Source: Rhodospirillaceae bacterium (GTDB lineage Bacteria > Pseudomonadota > Alphaproteobacteria > GCA-2731375). Taken from it: a DNA stretch of 64,000 nt. The notes under the pieces are model-generated. The model had not been told where the DNA came from and searched no databases. It worked only from the letters and a program-made list of their open reading frames with translations. Shown here piece by piece: positions 1 to 8,828 of this stretch (the stretch's first letter is position 1; each line of letters starts with the position of its first letter). The stretch lies in contig JABJKS010000051.1 in assembly GCA_018660265.1 (NCBI GenBank), forward strand, positions 62,001-126,000, read 5' to 3'. A program made the translations under genes and the position numbers.

Positions 1-40
1 GGCTCTTAATAACAGAATAGCATTTCTCTAGGAGAGAACC

Positions 41-916
41 ATGTTCAAGGGCTCGATTGTTGCGCTTATTACACCGTTCCGCGATGGCCAGGTGGATGAA
101 GACGCACTGCGAAAACTTGTCGATTGGCATGTGGAGCAGGGCACCCACGGCATTGTCCCGTGCGGCACCACCGGTGAAAGCCCCACTCTGTCTCATGAAG
201 AGCATCGCCGGGTCGTGGAAATCGTCATCGACCAGAACGCGGGCCGGTTACCGATCATTGCCGGTGCGGGGTCTAATAACACGGCCGAGGCGGTGATGCT
301 GACACAACACGCCGAGGCGGCGGGTGCGGATGCGGTATTGCATGTGGCGGGATACTATAATCGCCCGAATCAGGAGGGGCTGTATCAGCATTTCAAGGCT
401 CTCCACGACGCTTCCGACATCCCTATTATCGTCTACAACATCCCCCCGCGCGCGATTGTGGATATTTTGCCCGAGACCATGGGCCGTCTGGCAGAGTTGC
501 CGCGTATTGTCGGTGTTAAGGACGCCACCGGCGATGTGGCCCGGGTCAGCCGGGAGCGGCTGTTGCTCGGCTCTGACTTTTGTCATTTGTCGGGTGAGGA
601 CGGCACGGCGCTGGCCTACAACTCTCAAGGTGGCCATGGCTGTATTTCTGTCTCCGCCAATATCGTGCCGAAACTATGCGCGGAGTTCCAGGAGGCCTGC
701 CTGGCCGGCAAGTATGATCTGGCTCTTAACCTCCATGATCGCCTGATGCCTTTGCATGTGGCTTTGTTTTTGGAACCCAGCCCGGCTGGCCCGAAGTACG
801 CCGCCTGGCGTCTTGGTCTGTGCGAGGCCGAGGCTCGTTTGCCGGTGGTGCCTTTGACGGAAGGGACTGCGGAAAGGATAGATGTCGCGCTACGTCACGT
901 CGGCGTGCTCGACTAG
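41..916 (+). CDS. dapA: 4-hydroxy-tetrahydrodipicolinate synthase
   Basis: [13 protein letters not shown]...[14 protein letters not shown]...[14 protein letters not shown] motifs; SD-like AGGAGAG upstream. Confidence 0.97.
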   Translation: MFKGSIVALITPFRDGQVDEDALRKLVDWHVEQGTHGIVPCGTTGESPTLSHEEHRRVVEIVIDQNAGRLPIIAGAGSNNTAEAVMLTQHAEAAGADAVLHVAGYYNRPNQEGLYQHFKALHDASDIPIIVYNIPPRAIVDILPETMGRLAELPRIVGVKDATGDVARVSRERLLLGSDFCHLSGEDGTALAYNSQGGHGCISVSANIVPKLCAEFQEACLAGKYDLALNLHDRLMPLHVALFLEPSPAGPKYAAWRLGLCEAEARLPVVPLTEGTAERIDVALRHVGVLD

Positions 917-921
917 GTAAT

Positions 922-1374
922 ATGAGCCGCTCAATTGCCGAAAACAGGAAGGCCCGCCACAACTATTTCATTGATGATACGTTGGAGGCGGGCCTGATCC
1001 TTACCGGAACGGAGGTGAAATCCCTTCGTGCCGGCCAGGCGAGTATTGGCGAAGCCTATGCAGTTGAGCGCGATGGCGATCTGGTTCTGATCAACGCTCA
1101 CATCTCGGAATACAAAGGGGGCAACCGTTTCAATCATGATCCCCTGCGCCCACGCCAGTTGCTGTTGCACAAGCGCGAGATAACAAAGTTGACAAATTCC
1201 ATTGCCCGCGCCGGCGTCACCGTCGTGCCCCTGAAATTGTATTTTAATGACCGGGGCATCGCGAAAATTCTGCTGGGGATTGCCAAAGGTAAAAAACAGC
1301 ATGATAAGCGCGCGACTTCGAAAGATCGGGATTGGAAGCGGGACCAAGGTCGCCTGATGCGTGATCGCAGCTGA
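922..1374 (+). CDS. smpB: SsrA-binding protein SmpB
   Basis: [40 protein letters not shown]...GKKQHDKR; internal start at 922 of the listed 820..1374 ORF. Confidence 0.97.
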   Translation: MSRSIAENRKARHNYFIDDTLEAGLILTGTEVKSLRAGQASIGEAYAVERDGDLVLINAHISEYKGGNRFNHDPLRPRQLLLHKREITKLTNSIARAGVTVVPLKLYFNDRGIAKILLGIAKGKKQHDKRATSKDRDWKRDQGRLMRDRS

Positions 1375-1553
1375 AATGCTGAGCCAGGGCATGTTTCTTT
1401 TAAATATGCCATAGGCGCTGGACTCCTAGCGCATTCCGTTAAACTGAAATTTCTCCATGATCGAGGTTCCTTGCTTGCATTGAATGAAGTTCATGCCTTT
1501 CATAGATGCGGGGCCATCATGAAATTGCGCCGCCGTACCATTTCGTCAGATTA

Positions 1554-1600
1554 ATCATTCATTTATTCGGATATGCGATCATTCGTTTGCATCATTCATT
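1554..1600. repeat. Three direct copies of ATCATTC(A/G)TT upstream of the pentapeptide-repeat gene
   Basis: ATCATTCATT 1554-1563, ATCATTCGTT 1578-1587, ATCATTCATT 1591-1600. Confidence 0.5.
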
Positions 1601-1781
1601 GTAAAATGGTGTGATATTGGGGCTCTCTACTAGAAATACTGGCATTGATGAGGACGTAGCTTTAAATTGTGCATATCTTCAATTGATTAGGGATGGCCAG
1701 ATTTTGAAATCACAAGGAACGAGCAGGGCCCCTGGCTTGACTTAGGCAGTAAAGCGATAAATTGTATCTGACGGATTTGGG

Positions 1782-3077
1782 ATGGAAGACCTCAAAAAAA
1801 TTCCTCGATCAGAGCTGATCGCGATCTTGGCGGAGCATAAGAAGCTTCTTGCCCCGAACGGTGCGGGCCGGCGCGCCAATCTTTCGTTTTGCGATCTCTC
1901 GAACGAGGATTTTTCATCCCGGGATTTCTCGACAGCAGATTTTTCCGGGGCCAGTCTGCGGCACGCAATATTGACCAAATCAAATTTCACCCGGGCTACT
2001 TTGCTGGGCGTTGATCTTCGCGTTGCCAATCTGCGCCGAGCCAATATGACGCGCTGTGATTTGCGGGCTGCTTGTATGCGCGGTGCGGATCTGAGCGACG
2101 CCATCATGGTCGATGCTGACATGCGGGAAGGCGTATTGGCGTGGCATGATGGTACAGAAACGCGATATCAACACAACAACACAGAGATTTCAGCGGCCAT
2201 CGCCAAGCGGGCCGATTTCACCGGTGCCAAGATGTCTTCCAGCTTCGTTGCGCAGACTGATTTTTCCGATGCGGTCCTGCGCAACGCCAGCATGGGTGGT
2301 GCCGATATGCGAAATTGCCTTTTTGTTGGTGCGCAAATGGATGGCGCGGATTTATCCGGTGCAAAATTGATGGGCGCGGATTTGACCGGTGCCGATCTGA
2401 GTGACGTCAATATAAAGAATGCCAACTTTGAGGGTGCCGAGCTGGCTGGCGCAATCATTGATCCGAAAATTCTCGCAGCGCCGGAGTTGCGCAGGGCACA
2501 TTTGCCAACACCCAATACTGCGATTGCCGAACAATTGGACGAGTTACTGGACGCCCACCAGCTATGGGCGGAGAGCAAAGGTGGCGCACGGGCCAATTTT
2601 TCCAACGCGGATTTATCCGGCCGGGATTTGCACAATAACAACCTCGCGGCGGCCCTGATGGCGGCAATCATACTTAAGGGGGCCAATCTGTCTCACTGTG
2701 TTCTTAGCATGGCCGAACTTGGCGGGGCCGATATGCGCGCGGTGAACCTACGCGAAGCTGATATGCGCGGCGTGAAGATGGAGCGGGCAACCCTGAACGA
2801 CGCGAATTTGAAGGCTGCCAATCTTGGCCCACTGGAAAGTGCCGGTGCGGCGACGCGGATTTGGCGCAGTGAACTTGCTTATGCCCGGTTCCGCAAGGCG
2901 GATCTGTCCGGCGCCAAGTTAATGGATGCAGATTTGAGGGGGGCAAGTTTTGATCATGCTGATCTGCGCGGTGCCGACCTATCGGGCGCTGATGTTACCG
3001 ATGCATCTTTCCGGGATACGAATTTGACGGACTGCCGTCTTGAAGGAACCGATATGTCGGTAGCGCATTTGAAATAA
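1782..3077 (+). CDS. Pentapeptide-repeat protein with two repeat domains
   Basis: Many A(D/N)LxX repeats (GADLSGAKLMGADLTGADLSD, DHADLRGADLSGADVTDASF), with a helical, non-repeat break around aa 225-270. Confidence 0.93.
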   Translation: MEDLKKIPRSELIAILAEHKKLLAPNGAGRRANLSFCDLSNEDFSSRDFSTADFSGASLRHAILTKSNFTRATLLGVDLRVANLRRANMTRCDLRAACMRGADLSDAIMVDADMREGVLAWHDGTETRYQHNNTEISAAIAKRADFTGAKMSSSFVAQTDFSDAVLRNASMGGADMRNCLFVGAQMDGADLSGAKLMGADLTGADLSDVNIKNANFEGAELAGAIIDPKILAAPELRRAHLPTPNTAIAEQLDELLDAHQLWAESKGGARANFSNADLSGRDLHNNNLAAALMAAIILKGANLSHCVLSMAELGGADMRAVNLREADMRGVKMERATLNDANLKAANLGPLESAGAATRIWRSELAYARFRKADLSGAKLMDADLRGASFDHADLRGADLSGADVTDASFRDTNLTDCRLEGTDMSVAHLK

Positions 3078-3245
3078 ATTAGAGTCGGTAAAATATTAAA
3101 GTCCTAATAATTCAATAGCTTAGACATAAAACGTGACTGGCAATTGGTGATATCGGGCGGTTTGATGTAACTAAAATTTCACACATTTATCATATCCTCA
3201 AATCATTGAATACTGCGTCTAAGGACTAGCCATTGAGGGGCGTCG

Positions 3246-3386
3246 ATGAATCTGTGGAACGTACCGGACTCGATTCTGTATCTCGGATTGCTGATCTCCT
3301 GCACGGTGCCATTGAACTTTGCAATGGCCAATGGCTCTCAGCTTGCTGACGTCCGCGCGGCGTTGACGGAGGTTGGGGCAGCGTGA
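3246..3386 (+). CDS. 46-aa small ORF with N-terminal hydrophobic/signal-like segment, overlapping the start of the downstream kinase
   Basis: MNLWNVPDSILYLGLLISCTVPLNFAMANGSQLADVRAALTEVGAA; GAGG SD-like upstream; TGA at 3384-3386 overlaps GTG at 3383. Confidence 0.45.
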   Translation: MNLWNVPDSILYLGLLISCTVPLNFAMANGSQLADVRAALTEVGAA

Positions 3387-5656
3387 AGTTCAGCATTCTT
3401 CATAAATTATATGCGGTCCTCATCGTAACGACGGTGGTGCCATTGTCCGTCGCGGTGATCGGCGTGATGGACACGTTCGAGCGATGGAGTGAAGCGGACT
3501 ATCGATTGGAGTTGGAGGAGCGGCGAAATGTATTTCGCGCGCTTGTGGAAGATCGCAGGAGCCACTTACGTGAAGCGCTTTCGCGTTTGGCCCAGCGGAA
3601 CGACGTGATCGGGGCGCTAAATTCAAAGGATCGTAACCGCTTGCTCACATTGGCAATTTCGGCGACCGAGCAGACGCATTGGAAGGCGTTGTATTTGGTT
3701 TCGGCCGATCGCGATCTGCATATCGATCCCATCGGCATGACCCAAGGGCCTGCGGAACCCCAGTACAATTCATATCTTACTTTGGCCCTGTCACATAAAC
3801 GAGCCTATGGTTTGGAATATGACCCGGTTCGTGGCGTAGGGATCGTAGCCTCCATGCCGATCCTTGATGTGGGCGGGCGCCTCATCGGCGCTGTTACGGC
3901 TTTCGATCCATTAGGCCGGGAATGGCTGGATGGCATGAAAGCAATGATGAATTATGATTTTACCCTGATCACAACGGACCGACGGGTAATTTCCAGCACC
4001 TGGCTTCCCGGTGGTTCAATTGTCCCCACGCTTCAGGAGACTTCAGAAAGGCATGCGCCGGCGCGGCTGGTCGTCGCAGATCTTGTCTTCTTTGGCCTGC
4101 AGGAAGGGTTGCGCGGTCCTGCCGATACTGTCGTCGCACAGATACTAATATCCAGCTCCAGCGCCGGGTTCCAGGCGGTCCTGGAAGATTTCAGGTTCGA
4201 TCTTGCCGCCATGGGCTTCGGCGCCCTCTGTCTTGCCTTGGCGCTGGGTTTTCTGCTGTCGCGCGCCATCACATCCAATCTGAACCGCGAGATGCGACAT
4301 CGTATTGAGGCTGAAGAGGCGTCGAAGAAAAGTCATTTGAGCCTGAAACGACAAAGTGATCTGATCGCGTTCATGCAAGACATTGCACGCTTCGCGAACG
4401 AGGCGACTTCATTGGAACAAGGCGTGGAGGCGACGGTCAAGCGGATATGTGATTTCACAGGTTATGATCTGGGACACGCCTACCTTGCTGGCGAAGAGGA
4501 TCCTTCAGTTCAATTATCTACGGGGATATGGGCGGCCAAAACAGCGGATCGGCAGCGCTTTGCCCCATTTATGGAACGGACAGAACAGGGGTGCCTGCAA
4601 TCGGGCGAAGCTTTGTTCGATATGTTACTCGACAGCGGCAAACCGGTCTTGATTGACGATGTCAGCCGGAGCGTAGAATTCGCGCGTCGCGAGGTCGCCG
4701 TTGCGTGCGGTTTGCGGGGTGGCTTTTGTCTGGCGATCATGGCTGACGACCGGGTTGCCGGGGTGCTGGAATTTTATTCCAGGCAAGCAGGCCAACCGGC
4801 CCAGAATTTTTCGGACAGCTTAATGGAAATTGGCGTGCAACTTGGTCGGGTTGCTGAACGGACATGGATGTCCGACCGCCTGCGGCGTTCAGCCGGCGAA
4901 GCGGTCGCGGCGAACCAGGCAAAAACAACATTCCTCGCCAATATGAGCCACGAACTGCGGACGCCTCTAAACGCCATTATTGGCTTTTCAGAACTCATCA
5001 AGGCGGAGATTTTTGGCCCTGTCGGTGCGACGGAATATGCCGATTATGTCTCTGATATCCATGATTCGGGCAAACATCTTTTGCAGATTATCAATGACGT
5101 CCTTGATATGGCAAAGATAGAATCAGGCCAGCTTGAACCTTCGTTCAGGGATATCGATATGGCCCATATTGCCGAAACCTGTGTTTCGATGTCTTCAGTT
5201 CTTGCAGATAAAGGCGACGTTGCCCTGACCACAAATATTCCCAATGACTTGCCGGAGGTGCTTGCTGACTCCCGAATGATGAAGCAGATTATTCTTAACC
5301 TGTTGTCCAATGGGATTAAATTCACACCAGCACAGGGCAACGTGGTGCTCTCCATTGCCGCCGACAAAGCGCAGGGCTGTGTGATAGAAGTGCGGGACGA
5401 CGGCATAGGCATGGATCCGGCAGATCTGGACATCATCATGCAGCCGTTCGGTCAAGTTGATACCAATTTAAATCGCGAGAACGAGGGCACTGGCCTGGGC
5501 CTGCCCTTGGTCAAGTCCATGGTAGAGTTGCACGACGGAAGCGTTGAAATCGATACCCAGTTGGGGCGGGGCACGGCGGTAATTATAACGCTTCCGCCCG
5601 AGCGTCTGGCCGACAACGTTCGCGATCTGCTGAATTCCAGCGCCGCCAACGGTTAG
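3383..5656 (+). CDS. Membrane sensor histidine kinase (extracytoplasmic sensor, TM, GAF-like, HisKA, HATPase_c)
   Basis: FLANMSHELRTPLNAIIGFSELI (H-box), NLLSNGIKFTP (N-box), DDGIGMDP (G1), GTGLGLPLVKSMVELHDG (G2); two TM segments; GTG start. Confidence 0.93.
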   Translation: MKFSILHKLYAVLIVTTVVPLSVAVIGVMDTFERWSEADYRLELEERRNVFRALVEDRRSHLREALSRLAQRNDVIGALNSKDRNRLLTLAISATEQTHWKALYLVSADRDLHIDPIGMTQGPAEPQYNSYLTLALSHKRAYGLEYDPVRGVGIVASMPILDVGGRLIGAVTAFDPLGREWLDGMKAMMNYDFTLITTDRRVISSTWLPGGSIVPTLQETSERHAPARLVVADLVFFGLQEGLRGPADTVVAQILISSSSAGFQAVLEDFRFDLAAMGFGALCLALALGFLLSRAITSNLNREMRHRIEAEEASKKSHLSLKRQSDLIAFMQDIARFANEATSLEQGVEATVKRICDFTGYDLGHAYLAGEEDPSVQLSTGIWAAKTADRQRFAPFMERTEQGCLQSGEALFDMLLDSGKPVLIDDVSRSVEFARREVAVACGLRGGFCLAIMADDRVAGVLEFYSRQAGQPAQNFSDSLMEIGVQLGRVAERTWMSDRLRRSAGEAVAANQAKTTFLANMSHELRTPLNAIIGFSELIKAEIFGPVGATEYADYVSDIHDSGKHLLQIINDVLDMAKIESGQLEPSFRDIDMAHIAETCVSMSSVLADKGDVALTTNIPNDLPEVLADSRMMKQIILNLLSNGIKFTPAQGNVVLSIAADKAQGCVIEVRDDGIGMDPADLDIIMQPFGQVDTNLNRENEGTGLGLPLVKSMVELHDGSVEIDTQLGRGTAVIITLPPERLADNVRDLLNSSAANG

Positions 5657-5771
5657 CCTGAGGGGCGGTCGTCCTGGGTAATTTTCAGAGTAGGTTGATG
5701 TTGGGCTCAACTCCCGTTATTTACGGCGTCGGCGATTTATGATCAAAGATTCCAAAAAGGGGAACAGAACC

Positions 5772-6053
5772 ATGGCTCAAGCCACTGCACGACACATTCT
5801 GGTTGATACCGAGGCGCTTTGCGAAGAGTTGAAAACAAAAATCGCCGGCGGCGAAGATTTTGGCGAGGTGGCGCGCGCGCATTCCTCCTGCCCATCAAGT
5901 GCCCAGGGTGGCGATCTTGGTTCTTTTGGTCCTGGCCAGATGGTGCCTGAATTCGATCAGGTGGTGTTCTCGGCCGATGTCAACGAAGTCCAGGGCCCTG
6001 TGAAAACCCAGTTCGGCTATCACCTGCTTGAGGTCACCAGTCGTACCGACTGA
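5772..6053 (+). CDS. Parvulin-type peptidyl-prolyl cis-trans isomerase
   Basis: ARHILVDTEALCEELKTKIAGGEDFGEVARAHSSCPSSAQGGDLGSFGPGQMVPEF...VKTQFGYHLLEVTSR. Confidence 0.95.
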   Translation: MAQATARHILVDTEALCEELKTKIAGGEDFGEVARAHSSCPSSAQGGDLGSFGPGQMVPEFDQVVFSADVNEVQGPVKTQFGYHLLEVTSRTD

Positions 6054-6070
6054 TAGGTCTGCGGGCGGTC

Positions 6071-6754
6071 CTACAGGGCGTCCAAATCGGCGCGGATAGC
6101 CGCGAAGACATCCCTGAACATATCCGTGGTTAGACGCCGGGTGTTCGTGTTGTAGCGGGAGCAGTGATAGCTGTCGTAGAGCACCCGTGCGGCGTTCCCA
6201 TTGTCTTCTGTGCCCTCGTCTGGCAAAGCATGCCTGCCGCCATGGCTAAATGGATAGGCGGCCCGGCGCAAATTCAATGTCGTCAACATAGTGTCATGGG
6301 CAATCCGCCCCAGGGCGAGGATGGCGCATGGAGCGGGCGCTTGGCTCAATTGCCCAATCAGGAATTGCCGGCAGGTCTTAACTTCCGCCCCGATAGGCTT
6401 ATTCTGCGGCGGTACGCAGCGGACCGCGTTGGTGATCCGGCAATCGTTCAGGATAACACCGTCGTCGGCTCGTTTGTCGTATGTGCCCGTGGAAAAACCG
6501 AACTCCGCCAATGTTTGATACAAAAGATCGCCCGCAAAATCGCCCGTAAAGGGCCGTGCCGTGCGATTGGCCCCTGTCAGGCCCGGGGCCAGGCCAACGA
6601 TCAGCAGGCGCGCCTTGGGATCACCAAAAGAGCCGACGGCACCATTGAACCAATCAGGATTCTTGAGCTGGCTTTCTTTTCGAAAAGCCACCAAGCGGGG
6701 GCACAGATCGCAATCAGGGGCTGGGTCCGCAGGCGCGCTTGTCAGGGGCAGCAT
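6071..6754 (-). CDS. Uracil-DNA glycosylase superfamily protein, type 5 (UDGb)-like
   Basis: CPRLVAFR, GLAPGLTGANRTARPFTGDFAGDLLY, ILALGRIAHD, DSYHCSRYNTNTRRLT. Confidence 0.9.
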   Translation of the reverse strand: MLPLTSAPADPAPDCDLCPRLVAFRKESQLKNPDWFNGAVGSFGDPKARLLIVGLAPGLTGANRTARPFTGDFAGDLLYQTLAEFGFSTGTYDKRADDGVILNDCRITNAVRCVPPQNKPIGAEVKTCRQFLIGQLSQAPAPCAILALGRIAHDTMLTTLNLRRAAYPFSHGGRHALPDEGTEDNGNAARVLYDSYHCSRYNTNTRRLTTDMFRDVFAAIRADLDAL

Positions 6755-7428
6755 CAGGCGTTTTGGCTCTGGTCGTCGCCATAATATTCGTCATCATCGT
6801 CGTAGTCGCCAAAACCATCGTCAGAATCCTGGCCATCGTCAATAAGATCAGCGGCTTGGTTATTCCCGGCGGTCTGCGAAGGCGCTGTTACGGGCCGGCG
6901 GTTACCGGGGCGTGAAATTTCGGGGATCAGTTTTTCCAGTTCCAGGAAAACATCGGCCTGCCGACGCAGCTCATCCGCCGCCATGGGGGGGGAGGTGCGA
7001 ACTGTGGAAACGACGGTAACCCGCTTACCCTTGCGCTGCACCGCTTCAACCAGACGGCGGAAGTCACCATCGCCGGAGAAAACATACAGATGATCCAAGG
7101 AATCGGCCATCTCCAGCATATCAACAGCCAGTTCAATATCCATATTGCCCTTGATCTTACGCCGCCCGGTGGCATCGGTGAATTCCTTGGTCGGCTTCGT
7201 GATCATGGTGTAGCCATTGTAATCCAGCCAATCGACCAAAGGCCGGATGGGTGAATATTCCTGATCCTCAATCACAGCCGTGTAGTAGAGGGCCCGAACC
7301 AAGTAGCCACGCCCTGAAAAGAATTCCAGTAACTTCTTGTAGTCGATATCAAATCCGAGGGCTTTAGCCGCTGCAAAAAGATTGGAGCCGTCAATGAACA
7401 GCGCAATGCGCTCAAATGGTGGGGTCAT
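6754..7428 (-). CDS. NYN-domain (LabA/DUF88-like) protein with acidic C-terminal tail
   Basis: RIALFIDGSNLFAAAKALGFDIDYKKLLEF...KGNMDIELAVDMLEMADSLDHLYVFSGDGDFRRLVEAVQRKGKRVTVVS; start taken at MTPPFE. Confidence 0.93.
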   Translation of the reverse strand: MTPPFERIALFIDGSNLFAAAKALGFDIDYKKLLEFFSGRGYLVRALYYTAVIEDQEYSPIRPLVDWLDYNGYTMITKPTKEFTDATGRRKIKGNMDIELAVDMLEMADSLDHLYVFSGDGDFRRLVEAVQRKGKRVTVVSTVRTSPPMAADELRRQADVFLELEKLIPEISRPGNRRPVTAPSQTAGNNQAADLIDDGQDSDDGFGDYDDDDEYYGDDQSQNA

Positions 7429-7501
7429 AAAATATTCCTTACAAAATAAATAGTCGAACAATAGAAAATAGTTAGATTTAGAAATATTGAATTCTATCTA
7501 T

Positions 7502-7525
7502 GATATTTAAATATCCTGGTATAAT
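7502..7525. promoter_or_regulatory. Putative extended -10 promoter (TGGTATAAT) next to a 14-bp perfect palindrome GATATTTAAATATC
   Basis: GATATTTAAATATC 7502-7515 then TGGTATAAT; between divergent NYN and folK genes. Confidence 0.35.
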
Positions 7526-7635
7526 AGAGCATTATGAGCCTTATACTAAACTGGAATGGCGGCGGGGACCACTCGTGTTGCCAACAAAATTCCCTGAACA
7601 GGTAAGAACTTGAACAGGTGGGAAAAGGTGATGCA

Positions 7636-8139
7636 ATGATCCTGTTGGGTCTGGGCAGCAATTTATCCTCGTCGAAATTCGGCACACCGGTTGAAATATT
7701 AACCCAGGCGTTGGCAGAAATGCGCCTGGCCGGCGTCGAGGTGGCAGCGTGTTCGCCGTGGTACCGGTCGGCCCCTGTTCCAACCTCCGATCAGCCGTGG
7801 TTCATCAACGGCGTGGCGCGTGTTGAAACGGCTTTGGCACCATCCGCATTATTGGCTTTGCTACACCGGATCGAGGCCCGCCTGGGACGCCGTCGTGGCG
7901 TGCGATGGGCTGCCCGTATCATCGATTTGGATTTGCTGGCCTATGGCGACCTGGTAATGCCTGGAGACAGCGAAAGGGAACTGGTTCTACCCCATCCCAG
8001 AGCATCAGAACGCGCCTTCGTCGTATTGCCCCTGAACGATGTGGCGCCGGATTGGCGGCATCCGGTTTCGGGCAAAAATGCCGCTGAATTGTGGGCTGAA
8101 TTGGACCAAGGGCAACAAATCGAACGGTTGGTGCCATAG
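7636..8139 (+). CDS. folK: 2-amino-4-hydroxy-6-hydroxymethyldihydropteridine pyrophosphokinase
   Basis: MILLGLGSNLSS...SPWYRSAPV...QPWFINGVARVET...ARIIDLDLLAYGD...LPHPRASERAFVVLPL. Confidence 0.95.
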   Translation: MILLGLGSNLSSSKFGTPVEILTQALAEMRLAGVEVAACSPWYRSAPVPTSDQPWFINGVARVETALAPSALLALLHRIEARLGRRRGVRWAARIIDLDLLAYGDLVMPGDSERELVLPHPRASERAFVVLPLNDVAPDWRHPVSGKNAAELWAELDQGQQIERLVP

Positions 8140-8243
8140 ATTGTGAAATTATGTGCGCTAAGTCGTTTGCACTATTGGCAAATGTGCTTTACATGGGCCT
8201 TGATTTACCAATCCAGCCGCCCTATTTATAGCGCCGAATTCAG

Positions 8244-8265
8244 GATCCGTTCGGGATCCGTACGG
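8244..8265. repeat. Tandem 11-bp repeat GATCCGTWCGG x2 upstream of rpoZ
   Basis: GATCCGTTCGG 8244-8254 and GATCCGTACGG 8255-8265. Confidence 0.4.
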
Positions 8266-8318
8266 GGTCGGGCGAATTTTGGGTCGCGCATCCGGGATGC
8301 AGTGGAGATATAACGATT

Positions 8319-8699
8319 ATGGCTCGTGTTACCGTAGAAGATTGCATTGATAAGGTACATAACCGGTTCGATCTGGTGTTGATCGCCGCTGGCCGCGCGC
8401 GGCAGATTTCAGCCGGTGCCGAGATCACCGTGCCTGAAGACCGGGATAAATTTTCGGTCATTGCCTTGCGCGAAATCGCCGAGGAAACTATTTCCGCCGA
8501 CACTCTGCGCGACAACGTCATTCAGACGATGCAGCGCCACGTGGAAGTGGATGAGCCGGAAGAAGACGATATGGAGGCACAGATGCTGAGCCACCAATTC
8601 GCCGACAACATCGAGGAATCGGAAGTTCTGGTGGCGGATCCCGCCCCTATGGAAACCGACCCGAACGATGCAGCAGCCGAAGACGGGGATGCAGCCTAA
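8319..8699 (+). CDS. rpoZ: DNA-directed RNA polymerase omega subunit with acidic C-terminal extension
   Basis: [58 protein letters not shown]. Confidence 0.97.
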   Translation: MARVTVEDCIDKVHNRFDLVLIAAGRARQISAGAEITVPEDRDKFSVIALREIAEETISADTLRDNVIQTMQRHVEVDEPEEDDMEAQMLSHQFADNIEESEVLVADPAPMETDPNDAAAEDGDAA

Positions 8700-8758
8700 A
8701 GCCAATCGCTTCTCCCATAACGCGCCGGGGCACGCCGCGACGCGTTTGCGCCAACAAC

Positions 8759-8787
8759 CGGCGCCGCCCCGTGCGGCGCCGTTGCTG
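8759..8787 (+). terminator. GC-rich hairpin downstream of rpoZ, possible terminator/attenuator before relA
   Basis: CGGCGCCGC-cccgt-GCGGCGCCG (9-bp stem, 5-nt loop), followed by ttgctgtgt (weak T-tract). Confidence 0.5.
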
Positions 8788-8828
8788 TGTCTGGCATTGT
8801 TGATCGTAAAGACCAAAGGTCGCATGCA

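Noticed and set aside
1375-1781. tmRNA (ssrA) gene downstream of smpB
   Set aside because: No tag-peptide-like sequence or tRNA-like acceptor/T-arm ends found; region is AT-rich with repeats only
2340-2420. Short DNA repeats in the pentapeptide gene as a regulatory repeat array
   Set aside because: Direct consequence of ADLxG protein repeats
8590-8699. Acidic C-terminal extension of RpoZ as novel
   Set aside because: Extended acidic omega tails are common in alphaproteobacteria; not unusual enough
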